NCBI RefSeq assembly: GCF_012034935.1
Contig: NZ_JAATEN010000003.1
Span: forward strand, 186,001 to 250,000
DNA length: 64,000 bases
Source of the DNA: Streptomyces zingiberis
Lineage (GTDB): Bacteria > Actinomycetota > Actinomycetes > Streptomycetales > Streptomycetaceae
Direction of reading: 5' to 3'
Positions within the stretch are counted from its first letter, which is position 1, and the number at the start of each line of letters is the position of its first letter. Of the stretch, positions 26,227 through 36,591 are shown in pieces. The notes beneath the pieces were generated by a model that saw only the letters and a list, made by a program, of their open reading frames with translations, made no database searches and was not told the DNA's origin. Position numbers and translations under genes: made by a program.

Positions 26227-26763
26227 ATGGCGACCGGGGGCGGGGACTTCGAGCTGAGTGTGGACGAGTTGCGCGAGGTCGCGCGCTTCTCCGTGGAGAG
26301 TGCCGGGCAGGTGCTGCCCGTCTTCGAAGCGGCCCACCCCGGTGACCGACGGCCCCGGGCGGCGGTCGACGCCGCGTGGGAGTTCGTGAACGGTGGGCGC
26401 AGGACCAGGCTCCAGCGCGTCACCGCGCTGGACGCGCACCGGGCGGCGAAGGAGGCGGCCGGCGAGGCGGAACGGCTCGCCGCGCGGGCGGCCGGTGATG
26501 CCGCGGCCGCCGCCTACCTCCACCCGATCGCCCAGGCCACCCAGGTGGGCCACATCCTGCGGGCCGCCGCGTGCGCGGCCCGGGTGGGCGAGCTGGCCGC
26601 CGGCGGCGACCCGGACGTCGGGCTCGGGCTGGTGGCGGAGGCGCGGCGGCGGGCGACGCCGGTCCTGGTGGACGTGCTCCGGCGATACCCGCCCGCGCCG
26701 GCCGGTACGGGACGGGACACGCAGCTCATGGTGGCCCTGGACGCCTCCTTGCGATCCCTCTGA
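26227..26763 (+). CDS. Imm-5-type putative immunity protein
   Basis: The 178-residue Ala-rich helical protein starts at ATG 26227 with GGAGGAG 9-10 nt upstream. Segments VARFSVESAGQVLPVFEAAH, DRRPRAAVDAAWEFVNGG and AAAAYLHPIAQATQVGHILR match my recollection of the Imm-5 family of polymorphic-toxin immunity proteins, sometimes annotated as exonuclease SbcC-like. No toxin gene lies nearby, so it is an orphan immunity gene or has another job. Four 8-bp GTCGGGCG units sit just upstream (26179-26212). Confidence 0.65.
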   Translation: MATGGGDFELSVDELREVARFSVESAGQVLPVFEAAHPGDRRPRAAVDAAWEFVNGGRRTRLQRVTALDAHRAAKEAAGEAERLAARAAGDAAAAAYLHPIAQATQVGHILRAAACAARVGELAAGGDPDVGLGLVAEARRRATPVLVDVLRRYPPAPAGTGRDTQLMVALDASLRSL

Positions 26764-26898
26764 ACTCCCGGCGGGAACCCGGCCTCGGGAACCGTGGAGA
26801 GCGCCGGGCGGACCCCGTGCGCCTGGCACCGGGCAGGGTCGGGGTGATCGCCGGGTTCGGAATGATCGCCAAGGTCGGTCGGGCACGGCACACTCGTG

Positions 26899-27657
26899 TC
26901 ACCCGTGACGGCGCTGTCGGCCGTGCCGTGGCTGCTCGGGCTGTTCGGAGTCTTCGAGTTGTTGGGGCTGCTCAGCGCTGCCCAGGGCCTCCGGCCCCGG
27001 GAGGAGGCGGAGTTCGAACCAGACCGTCTTGCCGATGCCGCCCGGGCGGCGGTACGCGCCCCACCAGTCGGCCAGGGCGTCCACCAGGACCAGCCCACGG
27101 CCCGATTCGGCCGGTTCCACGGCGGCCTCCCCGGGTTCGCGGTTCGCCCCGCCGGGACCCCGGTTCCTCCCGCCGAGTTCGGGCGCCTGCCGGAACGACG
27201 GCATCTCGTCGCCCGCGTCGGACACCTCGACGCGCAGCCGGGGGCGCGGGTCGGTGTCGGGGTCGGGGCACGCGGCTGGGCAGGTACCGGTCACCGCACA
27301 CGCGGGGTTCGCGGCGTTCGCGGGGTTCTGGGTGTTGCCGGCCTGTTCGGCAGGTTCGGCACTCCCGGCGTGGTCGGCGAGGACGCGGATGCTGATATGG
27401 CGGTCCGGGGGTGTGTGCGCGTGGCGGTAGGCGTTGGTGACCAGTTCGCTGAGGAGGAGGACGGCGGTCTCCACCGTCTCGTCGGGGAGCCGCCAGGAGC
27501 GGGACTGTTCGCGCAGCAGCGTCCGCGCGCGGCCCACGCTCTGCGCGCGGTGCGGCAGGCGCCACTCGATGTCCCGGGGGAGTTTGCCACCGGTCATCTC
27601 CCGGCGCGCGGTGGTTGGTTGGGAGTCGCCCATGAGTGGGGTAAATGCGCTGTTCAC
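26899..27657 (-). CDS. ATP-binding (anti-sigma-type HATPase) protein of a whiJ-like locus
   Basis: The 252-residue protein contains a GHKL/HATPase domain like RsbW/SpoIIAB anti-sigma kinases: TVETAVLLLSELVTNAYRHA (N box), LRVEVSDAGDEMP (G1-like) and ESGRGLVLVDALADWWGAY (G2). The N box and G2 regions are split by an Asn/Ala/Pro/Cys-rich insert (GNTQNPANAANPACAVTGTC). The start is uncertain: GTG 27657, ATG 27633 and ATG 27597 all fit. It is divergent from an XRE regulator with a DUF397 partner; this triad (regulator, DUF397, ATPase) recurs many times in Streptomyces and influences development and antibiotic production. Confidence 0.8.
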   Translation of the reverse strand: MNSAFTPLMGDSQPTTARREMTGGKLPRDIEWRLPHRAQSVGRARTLLREQSRSWRLPDETVETAVLLLSELVTNAYRHAHTPPDRHISIRVLADHAGSAEPAEQAGNTQNPANAANPACAVTGTCPAACPDPDTDPRPRLRVEVSDAGDEMPSFRQAPELGGRNRGPGGANREPGEAAVEPAESGRGLVLVDALADWWGAYRRPGGIGKTVWFELRLLPGPEALGSAEQPQQLEDSEQPEQPRHGRQRRHG

Positions 27658-27752
27658 GGTGGAAGCCTGCCGTGGCGCCCCTAGCCTCCGAAGGAGCGAA
27701 GCGGGTACGGAGCGTAGTCGTACCCGAGGTGCACCGAGGAAGGCGGGGCGCA

Positions 27753-28568
27753 GTGGTGACGGAGAATCCCCAGCCGCCGATGGCGTGGCGGTACTGCGGC
27801 AACCAGATCAAGCTGTGGCGGACGCGGGCCGGCGTCAGCCGCGAGGAGCTGGGCAAGGAGGCGTGCTACGAGTACGAAACGGTCAAGTCGATGGAGCAGG
27901 GCCGCCGAAAGCCCACGCTACGGCTGCTCCAGGTCGCGGACGAGATGTGCGGGGCACACGGGCTGCTGCTGGCGGCGGAGGACTACCTGAAGCCGGAGAA
28001 GTATCCACCGCGTACGCATGACTTCATGGCAGCCGAGGAAACGGCAGTCGCCCTGCACAGCTACGCAACCATGTTCATTCCTGGCCTGTTGCAGACGGCG
28101 GCTTACGCGCGGTTTCTGATGGGCGACTATTGCCCTCCGCTGGACGATGAGACGGTTGATGAGCGAGTTGCCTCCCGCCTCCAACGCCAGGGGAAACTGA
28201 CAAGCAAGCCTCCGGCTCTCTTCAACTTCGTGATCCACGAGGCGGCGCTGCGAAGTTTGGCGGGAGGTCCCGAGGTCATGGGACCTCAGCTTCGTCACCT
28301 CGTGACCATCGGCAGGCTTCGTAATGTTTCCGTGCAGGTGCTCCGGCTGGACTCAGGAACAACCGCAGGGCTCGCAGGTCCGTACGTTCTCCTGGAGACA
28401 GCCGAACACGAGCAGTACGCCTATGTGGAGGGCCAGGAGACGGGAGTTCTGTACACCGATCCGCTCAAGCTCAGTAGGCTCACTCAGCGCCATGGAATGA
28501 TCCGTATGCATGCCCTCGGCACCGAAGAATCGGCCCGGTTCATCGACAAGATCGCGGAGGAGCTATGA
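27753..28568 (+). CDS. XRE-family regulator with DUF5753 domain (whiJ-like)
   Basis: The 271-residue protein starts at one of two adjacent GTG codons (27753/27756) after AGGAAGG. The HTH is at the N-terminus: NQIKLWRTRAGVSREELGKEACYEYETVKSMEQGRR. The large C-terminal DUF5753 domain has the usual VALHSYATMFIPGLLQTAAYAR, NFVIHEAALRSLAGGPEVM and SVQVLRLDSGTTAGL. Its stop overlaps the start of the DUF397 gene by 4 nt (ATGA). Such regulators bind or are titrated by their DUF397 partner. Base composition is visibly less GC-rich than the flanks, typical for these loci. Confidence 0.9.
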   Translation: MVTENPQPPMAWRYCGNQIKLWRTRAGVSREELGKEACYEYETVKSMEQGRRKPTLRLLQVADEMCGAHGLLLAAEDYLKPEKYPPRTHDFMAAEETAVALHSYATMFIPGLLQTAAYARFLMGDYCPPLDDETVDERVASRLQRQGKLTSKPPALFNFVIHEAALRSLAGGPEVMGPQLRHLVTIGRLRNVSVQVLRLDSGTTAGLAGPYVLLETAEHEQYAYVEGQETGVLYTDPLKLSRLTQRHGMIRMHALGTEESARFIDKIAEEL

Positions 28569-28876
28569 GCTCGCTACTGACGTGGTTCAAGTCCAGCTAC
28601 AGCGACGGGGAAGGGGGGGACTGCGTGGAAGTCGCTCTGCCATGGCGTAAGTCCACGTACAGCGACTCCGGTGGTGGCGCCTGCGTAGAAGTTGCCCCCC
28701 CGTGGATTAAATCCACCCACAGCGACTCTCAAGGCGGCAACTGCGTCGAAGTCGCCGACTGCGCGCACGCCGTGCACGTGCGGGATTCGAAGGATCCGGC
28801 CGGGCCGCAGCTCGTCCTGGCGCCCCGGTCGTGGGTGGCCTTCCTCGGGTATGCGGGGCGGCAGCCGGTGGGGTGA
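28565..28876 (+). CDS. DUF397 protein with three copies of the N-terminal motif
   Basis: DUF397 proteins are usually 60-80 residues with one WxKSSYSxxxGxCVEVA motif. This one has 103 residues and three in tandem: WFKSSYSDGEGGDCVEVAL, WRKSTYSDSGGGACVEVAP and WIKSTHSDSQGGNCVEVAD, after which the normal C-terminus VHVRDSKDPAGPQLVLAPRS follows once. The DNA copies (about 28583-28754) are similar but not identical, so the expansion is not a recent assembly artefact. It is translationally coupled to the XRE regulator and is its probable partner. Confidence 0.9.
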   Translation: MSSLLTWFKSSYSDGEGGDCVEVALPWRKSTYSDSGGGACVEVAPPWIKSTHSDSQGGNCVEVADCAHAVHVRDSKDPAGPQLVLAPRSWVAFLGYAGRQPVG

Positions 28877-28892
28877 GGTCGGAGCCTGGCGC

Positions 28893-28932
28893 GGGAACCG
28901 GCCGGATTTCGAGTGAACTCCGGCCGGGTCCC
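28893..28932. terminator. Bidirectional terminator hairpin
   Basis: GGGAACCGGCCGGA (28893-28906) pairs with TCCGGCCGGGTCCC (28919-28932), 14 bp with one mismatch and a 12-nt loop, between the convergent DUF397 and oxidoreductase genes. Confidence 0.65.
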
Positions 28933-28950
28933 GTCACCGTGGCGTAGGGA

Positions 28951-31900
28951 TCAACTCCCCTCCCTTTCGCCCGCGTCAAGCGCTTCGCTCCGGCCCTCCG
29001 CCAGTGACTCCGCCAGCACTTCCGCCAGGTGGCGGGCCCTGCGGCCGGCAAGCTGGTCGAGCTGGGTGCGGCAGGAGAAGCCGTCGGCGAGGAGGACGGC
29101 GCCGGGCTCGGCGTCCCGTACGGCGGGCAGGAGCTGGTCCTCGGCGCAGGCGACGGAGACCTCGTAGTGCCCGCGTTCGAAGCCGAAGTTGCCGGCGAGG
29201 CCGCAGCAGCCGCCGGCGAGGTCACCGGTCAGGCCCGCCCGTTCGCGCAGGGCGCGTTCGGCGGTGTCACCGAGGACGGCGTGCTGGTGGCAGTGGGTCT
29301 GGCCGGTGACCGGCCGGTCGAGGCGCGGCGGCTGCCAGTCCGGGGCGTGCCGGTCGAGGGCCTCGGCGAACGTGATGACGGCGGCGGCCAGTTGGGCCGC
29401 GCGGGGGTCGTCGGGGAGGAGTTCGGGCAGGTCGGTGCGGAGGGCGGCGGCGCAGCTCGGTTCCAGGCCGACCACCGGCAGACCGGCGTCCAGGGCCGGG
29501 GCCATGACGTCCAGGGTGCGCCGCATGACCGTGCGGGCGCCGTCGAGCTGTCCGGTGGAGACCCAGGTCAGGCCGCAGCAGACGGGTTTCGGGGGGACGA
29601 CGACGCGGAGCCCGGCGTCCTCCAGGACCGTCACGGCGGCGCGGCCCACGGACGGGGAGAGGTGGTTGGTGAAGGTGTCCGGCCAGAGGAGGACGGTGGG
29701 GCGGGACCCGGGGCGGTCACCGGTACGTTCGCCTGTGTTTCGCCTCCCGTCCCGCTTGCCGTCCCGCTTGCCGTCCCGCTTCCCGTCCCGTTCGCGCTTG
29801 CGCCACCAGCGGCGGAACGTCTCGGGGGCCAGGGGCGGGATGTCCCGCTCCGGGGTGATGCCACCCAGCCGTTTGACGACGGAGGTCAGCGCGCCGACGC
29901 CCGCCAGGCGGTTGGCGACCGGTGCCAGCAGCGGGGCCACCGGTTCCGTCGCGCGCAGCCACCGCGGGAGGCGGCCCATGGCGTAGTGGGCGGCGGGGCG
30001 GCGGCGGCCGGCGTAGTGGTGGTGCAGGAACTCGGCCTTGTACGTGGCCATGTCGACGTTGACGGGGCAGTCGCTGCGGCAGCCCTTGCAGGAGAGGCAG
30101 AGGTCGAGCGCCTCGCGGACCTCCTCGGAGCGCCAGCCGCCGGTGATCAGCCCGCCGGGCGCCGCATCGGCACCGCCCGTGCCACCGGGCCCTCCCCCGG
30201 CTCCCCCGGCTCCCCCGGCGCCGCTGTCCGCCCTCCCGTCCGTCCCACCGGCCCCGTCCCCCGTGTCCATCCCGTCCACCCCGCCCGCCAGCATCTCGTG
30301 CAGCAGCCGGGCCCGGCCCCGGGTCGAGTGGCGCTCGTCGCCCGTGGCGCGGAAGGACGGGCACATGACGGACGCGCCCTGGTTCGGCCCCGCGACCCGG
30401 CACTTGGCGACGCCCACGCAGCGCCGGACGGCGGCGGAGAAGTCACCGCCGTCGTGCGGGTAGCCGAAGGCGACGTCCACGGGCTCCCGGGGGAGGACGG
30501 CGAAGCGCAGGTTCTCGTCCATGCGGTGCGGGCGGACGAGCATTCCGGGGTTGAGGCCGCCCGCCGGGTCCCAGAGGTCCTTGAACGCGGCGAAGGCGCC
30601 GGTCAGCTCGGGTCCGTACATGCGGGGCAGCAGTTCGGCGCGCGCCTGGCCGTCGCCGTGTTCGCCGGAGAGGGAGCCGCCGTGCGCGACCACCAGTTCG
30701 GCCAGTTCCGTGGAGAAGCGGCGGAAGCGGGCGATGCCGGGGCCGGTCAGCAGGTCGAAGTCGATGCGGACGTGGATGCAGCCGTCCCCGAAGTGCCCGT
30801 AGGGGAGGCCGCGCAGGCCGTGTTCGGCGAGCAGTGCGCGGAAGTCGCTCAGGTAGGCGCCGAGGCGGGCGGGCGGGACGGCGCAGTCCTCCCAGCCGGG
30901 CCAGGCCTCGCTGCCGTCGGGCATGCGGGTGGCGGTGCCGGAGGCGTCCTCGCGGATGTGCCACAGGGCGCGCCGGCCGGCGGGGTCGGTGACGACGAGG
31001 CTGCCGGTGGTGGCGTCGGCGGCGGCGCGGCACAGGCGGTCGGCGTGCGCGCGGGCCTCCTCGGGGGTGGCGCCGCCCGTCTCCACGAAGAGCCAGGCGC
31101 CGCCCGGGGGCAGGGCGGCGGCGGCCCGGTCGGGCACCAGGTCGGAGGCCATGCCCTCGACGGTCAGCGGGCCGTGCGGCAGCAGGGTGTGCGCGGCCTC
31201 GGCGGCCTCGCTCTCGCCGGGGTAGCCGAGGACGGCGAGGGCGCGGGCGGGTGGTGACGCGACGAGGCGGACGGTCGCCTCCGTCAGCACGCCGAGGGTG
31301 CCCTCGCTGCCGGTGAAGGCACGCGTCCAGTCGGGGCCGTTCTCCGGGAGCAGCGCGTCGAGGGCGTAACCGGAGATACGGCGGGGCAGGCCCGTGGGGT
31401 ATCCGGTGCGCAGGGCGGTCAGGTGGCGGGCGACGAGGGCGTCGGCGCCGGTGCGGAGGGACGGGGGGAGGACGGAGCCGCCGGTCCCGCCCTGACCGCC
31501 GGTGGTGGTCCCGGTTCCGGTCCCGGGTCCGGCCCCGTCCGGCCGCACCAGCCTCGCCGCCTCGCCCCCGTACGTCAGGACGTTCAGCGCGCGGACGTTG
31601 TCGGCGGTGGTGCCCCAGGCGACGGAGTGCGCGCCGCAGGCGTTGTTGCCGATCATGCCGCCGATGGTGCAGCGGCTGTGGGTGGACGGGTCGGGGCCGA
31701 AGGTCAGCCCGTGCGGGGCGGCGGCCGAGCGGAGGCTGTCGCAGACGGTGCCGGGCTGGACGACGGCGGTACGCGTCTCCGGGTCGACGGCGAGGACGCG
31801 GTTCATGTGGCGGGTGAAGTCGAGGACGACCCCGGTGCCGGTGGCCTGCCCGGCGATGGAGGTACCGGCGCCACGGGGGACGACGGGCACCCCGAGCTCC

Positions 31901-32352
31901 CGGCAGACGGCGAGCGCGGCGGCCACGTCCTCGGCGTCCCGCGGCGCGACGGTGCCGAGGGGCACGCGGCGGTAGTTGGAGGCGTCCATGGTCATCAGCG
32001 CGCGGTCACCGGCGGTGAACTCCACCTCGCCCCGGACCGCGCGGCGCAGCTCACGGGCGAGGGCGGGGGCGAGGTCCGGACCGGACGGGCCTGACGGACC
32101 GGACGGACCGGACGGACCGGCCTGCCGGGCCGGGGACCGGGCGCCCGTCGCCGGGCCGACGGACCGGGAGGGGGCCGGGCCCGCACCGCCGTGATCAGGG
32201 CTGCGGCGATCCGCGCTACCGCGATCCGGGGTGCCGCGACCCGGGGTGCCGCGATCCGCACCCCCGGGACCTGTACTGCCGTCACCCGCACTGCTCTGAC
32301 CCGCGCTGGGGTGACCCTCGCCGCCCGGACCCGCACCTTCGTGATCAGCCAT
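28951..32352 (-). CDS. FAD-linked oxidase fused to Fe-S domain (D-lactate/2-hydroxyacid dehydrogenase type)
   Basis: The protein has about 1,133 residues if started at ATG 32352. Residues 1 to about 90 are repetitive (GTPGRGTPDRGSADRRSPDH) and disordered. The FAD-binding PCMH domain follows: VAPRDAEDVAAALAVCRELG, PRGAGTSIAGQATGTG, PSTHSRCTIGGMIGNNACG; then the FAD-oxidase C domain. The C-terminal third is GlpC-like, with ferredoxin-type CLSCKGCRSDCPVNVD and CCG motifs (KPVCCGLTW, GGCCGLAGNFGFE). It is a GlcD-GlpC fusion like the quinone-linked D-lactate dehydrogenases and should be membrane-associated. A Ser/Gly-rich linker interrupts the middle. The start has no strong ribosome site. Confidence 0.88.
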   Translation of the reverse strand: MADHEGAGPGGEGHPSAGQSSAGDGSTGPGGADRGTPGRGTPDRGSADRRSPDHGGAGPAPSRSVGPATGARSPARQAGPSGPSGPSGPSGPDLAPALARELRRAVRGEVEFTAGDRALMTMDASNYRRVPLGTVAPRDAEDVAAALAVCRELGVPVVPRGAGTSIAGQATGTGVVLDFTRHMNRVLAVDPETRTAVVQPGTVCDSLRSAAAPHGLTFGPDPSTHSRCTIGGMIGNNACGAHSVAWGTTADNVRALNVLTYGGEAARLVRPDGAGPGTGTGTTTGGQGGTGGSVLPPSLRTGADALVARHLTALRTGYPTGLPRRISGYALDALLPENGPDWTRAFTGSEGTLGVLTEATVRLVASPPARALAVLGYPGESEAAEAAHTLLPHGPLTVEGMASDLVPDRAAAALPPGGAWLFVETGGATPEEARAHADRLCRAAADATTGSLVVTDPAGRRALWHIREDASGTATRMPDGSEAWPGWEDCAVPPARLGAYLSDFRALLAEHGLRGLPYGHFGDGCIHVRIDFDLLTGPGIARFRRFSTELAELVVAHGGSLSGEHGDGQARAELLPRMYGPELTGAFAAFKDLWDPAGGLNPGMLVRPHRMDENLRFAVLPREPVDVAFGYPHDGGDFSAAVRRCVGVAKCRVAGPNQGASVMCPSFRATGDERHSTRGRARLLHEMLAGGVDGMDTGDGAGGTDGRADSGAGGAGGAGGGPGGTGGADAAPGGLITGGWRSEEVREALDLCLSCKGCRSDCPVNVDMATYKAEFLHHHYAGRRRPAAHYAMGRLPRWLRATEPVAPLLAPVANRLAGVGALTSVVKRLGGITPERDIPPLAPETFRRWWRKRERDGKRDGKRDGKRDGRRNTGERTGDRPGSRPTVLLWPDTFTNHLSPSVGRAAVTVLEDAGLRVVVPPKPVCCGLTWVSTGQLDGARTVMRRTLDVMAPALDAGLPVVGLEPSCAAALRTDLPELLPDDPRAAQLAAAVITFAEALDRHAPDWQPPRLDRPVTGQTHCHQHAVLGDTAERALRERAGLTGDLAGGCCGLAGNFGFERGHYEVSVACAEDQLLPAVRDAEPGAVLLADGFSCRTQLDQLAGRRARHLAEVLAESLAEGRSEALDAGEREGS

Positions 32353-33892
<1,540 letters not shown>

Positions 33893-34041
33893 CAGCTGCG
33901 CCGGGTACGGCCCGGCCCGTCCGGCGCCTGCGCCCTCCCGTTCTCCGGGCCTCCACCGTTCGCCGGTGGGGGCCCGGAGGCGTTGCCGGGGGGTGTTCCC
34001 GGCGGGATGCCACCGGGATGGCGCCCGGCCGGGGACGCGGC

Positions 34042-34077
34042 CACGCGGCCCACGCGGCCCACGCGGCCCACGCGGTC
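34042..34077. repeat. Four 9-bp CACGCGGCC tandem units
   Basis: Three identical and one variant copy lie head to tail in non-coding DNA between the convergent serC and ABC permease genes. Confidence 0.6.
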
Positions 34078-34149
34078 CACCCGGTTCGCCCCGTCGGCCG
34101 GTTCCCGTCCGGGCCGTCTCCGCTCAGCGCGCGGCCGGAGGGTGCCCGG

Positions 34150-35043
34150 TCACCGGCTCAGCCGCTGGTAGCGGCGGACGGCCAGTGGCAGGAAGACGGC
34201 CGTGAGGAGCGCGGGCCAGACCACGGCCATCAGCAGGGCGTGCTGTTCGATCCAGCTCCCGCCGGTGGGGACGGGGTTGCCGAAGAGTTCCCGGATGGCG
34301 TTGGCCGTGGACGAGACGGGGTTCCACATGGCCACCGCGCCCAGCCAGTCCGGCATCATCGACGGCGGGGTGAAGACGCTGGAGACCATGCCGACAGGGA
34401 AGGCGACGGCGAAGAGATTCCCCGCCGCCTCCTGGTTGGGCACCAGCAGACCCAGGTAGATCCCGATCCAGATGAGCGCGAAGCGCAACAGGATCAGCAG
34501 CCCGAACGCCGACAGGGTGGCCACGAGGGAGCCGTCGGAGCGCCAGCCGACGGCGAGCGCGATCAGCGCCATCACCAGCAGGTCGGCGCAGGCTCCCACG
34601 ACGTCCGCCACCCCGCGCCCGCTCACCACCGCGGAAGGGGCCATGGGCATGGAGCGGAAGCGGTCCATGACGCCCTTGTCCCGGCCCACGGCGACCATCA
34701 TCGCCGTGTTCATGAAACCGAAGGCCATGGTCATGGCGAACATGCCGGGCAGGGCGTAGTCCCGGTAATCGCCCGCCCCGACCTCCATGGCGCTGCCGAA
34801 GACGTACACGAAGAGCAGCACGGAGACGATCGGGAAACCGAGCTGCCAGGCGATGTTGGCGGGCTGCCGCACCAGATGGGTCAGCTCGTTGCGGACGATG
34901 ACCAGGCAGTCGGCCACGGCCCAGTACACGCGGCGTTCGGGAAGGCCGGAGGGCGGGAGCAACGCGGGGGCGGGGGGCGCGGGCGGGGAGCCCGTGTCCG
35001 CGAGGGTGGCGGTGGGGCCGACGGGGGCGCCAGGGGTGTTCAT
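34150..35043 (-). CDS. ABC-2-type permease (DrrB-like exporter)
   Basis: The 297-residue protein has a disordered N-terminus of about 35 residues and then six hydrophobic segments, including [41 protein letters not shown] and a re-entrant-type segment [39 protein letters not shown] is the signature loop of DrrB-type drug exporters. Its ATG overlaps the stop of the ATPase gene (ATGA), so they form a coupled pair. Export of an antibiotic, lipid or xenobiotic is inferred. Confidence 0.9.
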   Translation of the reverse strand: MNTPGAPVGPTATLADTGSPPAPPAPALLPPSGLPERRVYWAVADCLVIVRNELTHLVRQPANIAWQLGFPIVSVLLFVYVFGSAMEVGAGDYRDYALPGMFAMTMAFGFMNTAMMVAVGRDKGVMDRFRSMPMAPSAVVSGRGVADVVGACADLLVMALIALAVGWRSDGSLVATLSAFGLLILLRFALIWIGIYLGLLVPNQEAAGNLFAVAFPVGMVSSVFTPPSMMPDWLGAVAMWNPVSSTANAIRELFGNPVPTGGSWIEQHALLMAVVWPALLTAVFLPLAVRRYQRLSR

Positions 35044-36266
35044 GCCACGGTCTCCTTCCGGCCGGTCGCGCCGTGCGCGCGGCTGCTTCCACCGGGGGCG
35101 CGCCGGCCGGCGCCGCCGTCGGTGTGATCACCGCTGTCGCGGCCGTCGCCACCGCCGGTGGCGTCCGCCCGGGCCTCCCCGGCCGCCGGTCCGCTCCCCT
35201 CCGCGCGGTGACCGGTGAGGTGGAGGAACACCTCGTCCAGCGTCGGGCTGCGGAGGCCGATGTCCTCGACGGTGATCCGCTCGTCCTGGAGCGTCCGTAC
35301 GACGTGGGTGAGGGCGCCCACCCGGTCCGTGACCGGGGCCGCGATCCGCCGCGTCTCCGGATCGCCGTCCGGCTCCCCGGAGCTGACGCGGGCGATGATC
35401 CGGGAGGCCGCGGCGAGGTCGGCGGGCTCGCGGACGACGACCTCGATCCGGTCCCCGCCGATCTGCCGCTTCAGGGCGGCGGGGCTGTCATCGGCGACGG
35501 CACGGCCACGGTCGATGACGGAGACGCGGTCGGCGAGCTTGTCCGCCTCGTCCAGGTACTGGGTGGTGAGCAGCACGGTGGTGCCGCCCGCGACCAGGGA
35601 GCGCACCGACTCCCAGACCTCGCTGCGCCCGCGCGGGTCGAGCCCGGTGGTGGGCTCGTCGAGGAAGAGCACCTCAGGGGCGAGGATCATGCTGGTGGCC
35701 AGGTCGAGCCGGCGGCGCATGCCCCCGCTGAACTCCTTGACGGCCCGGTCGGCGGCGTCCGCCAGCCCGAACTGTTCGAGCAGCTCGGCGGCGCGGCGCC
35801 CGGCCCGCTTCCGGTCGAGGTGGAAGAGACGGCCGAACAGCACGAGGTTCTGCCGGGCGGTGACGATCTCGTCCACCGCCGCGTACTGGCCGGTGAGGCC
35901 GATACGGCGGCGCACCGCCCGCGGGTCGCGGGCCACGTCCACCCCGGCGACCTCGGCCCGCCCGCCGTCGAGCCGGAGCAGGGTGGCGAGGATGCGGACG
36001 ACGGTGGTCTTGCCGGCTCCGTTCGGGCCGAGCAGCCCGTGGACGGCACCGCGGCTCACCACCAGGTCGAACCCGTCGAGGGCGCGCTTCTCACCGTAGT
36101 GCTTGCGCAGCCCGTCGGTGAGGACGGCCGGAGGCGCGGCAGCAGCCGCGGCCGCGGGAGGCGTCGGGGCCGGGGCCGGAGGCGGGATCGAGGGCGGCCG
36201 CTCCACGGGGGCGGACCCCCCGCTCGGGCCGGTGGACCGGGGTTCGGGCACAGCTGGACTCCACAT
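35040..36266 (-). CDS. ABC transporter ATP-binding protein (DrrA-like)
   Basis: The 408-residue ATPase starts at ATG 36266 with GGAAGAG upstream. A Pro/Ala-rich leader of 45 residues precedes the nucleotide-binding domain: Walker [15 protein letters not shown], signature [13 protein letters not shown], Walker [15 protein letters not shown]-loop replaced by TTQYLDEAD as in DrrA. The C-terminal DrrA extension ([16 protein letters not shown]) is present, with a disordered Gly/Asp/Arg tail. A divergent TetR gene follows the promoter region and is the likely repressor. Confidence 0.92.
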   Translation of the reverse strand: MWSPAVPEPRSTGPSGGSAPVERPPSIPPPAPAPTPPAAAAAAAPPAVLTDGLRKHYGEKRALDGFDLVVSRGAVHGLLGPNGAGKTTVVRILATLLRLDGGRAEVAGVDVARDPRAVRRRIGLTGQYAAVDEIVTARQNLVLFGRLFHLDRKRAGRRAAELLEQFGLADAADRAVKEFSGGMRRRLDLATSMILAPEVLFLDEPTTGLDPRGRSEVWESVRSLVAGGTTVLLTTQYLDEADKLADRVSVIDRGRAVADDSPAALKRQIGGDRIEVVVREPADLAAASRIIARVSSGEPDGDPETRRIAAPVTDRVGALTHVVRTLQDERITVEDIGLRSPTLDEVFLHLTGHRAEGSGPAAGEARADATGGGDGRDSGDHTDGGAGRRAPGGSSRAHGATGRKETVA

Positions 36267-36279
36267 CTCTTCCGGTGAC

Positions 36280-36360
36280 GTGACGGGTGGTTCGCGGTGA
36301 CGGGTGGTTCGCGGTGGCGGTCGTTCGCGGTGGCGGTCGTTCGCGGTGACGGGCGGCTCC
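36280..36360. repeat. Five 16-17-bp tandem repeats upstream of the exporter genes
   Basis: Five head-to-tail units of the form GTGACGGGTGGTTCGCG: two identical 17-mers, two 16-mers reading GTGGCGGTCGTTCGCG, and a degenerate fifth. They lie in the 5' region of the ATPase gene and would be part of its leader if transcription starts near the palindromes at 36480. Confidence 0.65.
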
Positions 36361-36479
36361 CGGAGACGCGCCGGCCGGGGCGACGGCACCCCCGGCCGCG
36401 CCGCCCCGGGAGCGCCGCGGCTCGAAGGGTGCACGGCTGGGCGGCCGTGCGCGATGCGGCCGGAACCACAGGGAATCGA

Positions 36480-36523
36480 GTACGGCGTACGCGAGGAGAG
36501 TACACCGTACGCGCAGCCGCGTA
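36480..36523. promoter_or_regulatory. Operator cluster of the TetR/exporter pair
   Basis: GTACGGCGTAC (36480-36490) and GTACACCGTAC (36500-36510) are centred 20 bp apart, and TACGCG-CAGC-CGCGTA (36508-36523) overlaps the second. Two GTAC-based dyads on one helical face fit a TetR-type repressor binding cooperatively. Confidence 0.6.
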
Positions 36524-36591
36524 CAGCGCACGCAAAGGGGCTGATGGCGGTCGGCGTCCCGGGGAAGGCGGCCGATACGATGGACCGCGAG

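Noticed and set aside
29029..31257. 742-codon frame antisense to the FAD/Fe-S oxidoreductase
   Set aside because: It mirrors codon bias of the real gene on the other strand and has no start signal or domain.
34042..34077. Possible CRISPR-like array from CACGCGGCC units
   Set aside because: Units are 9 bp, contiguous and have no spacers.
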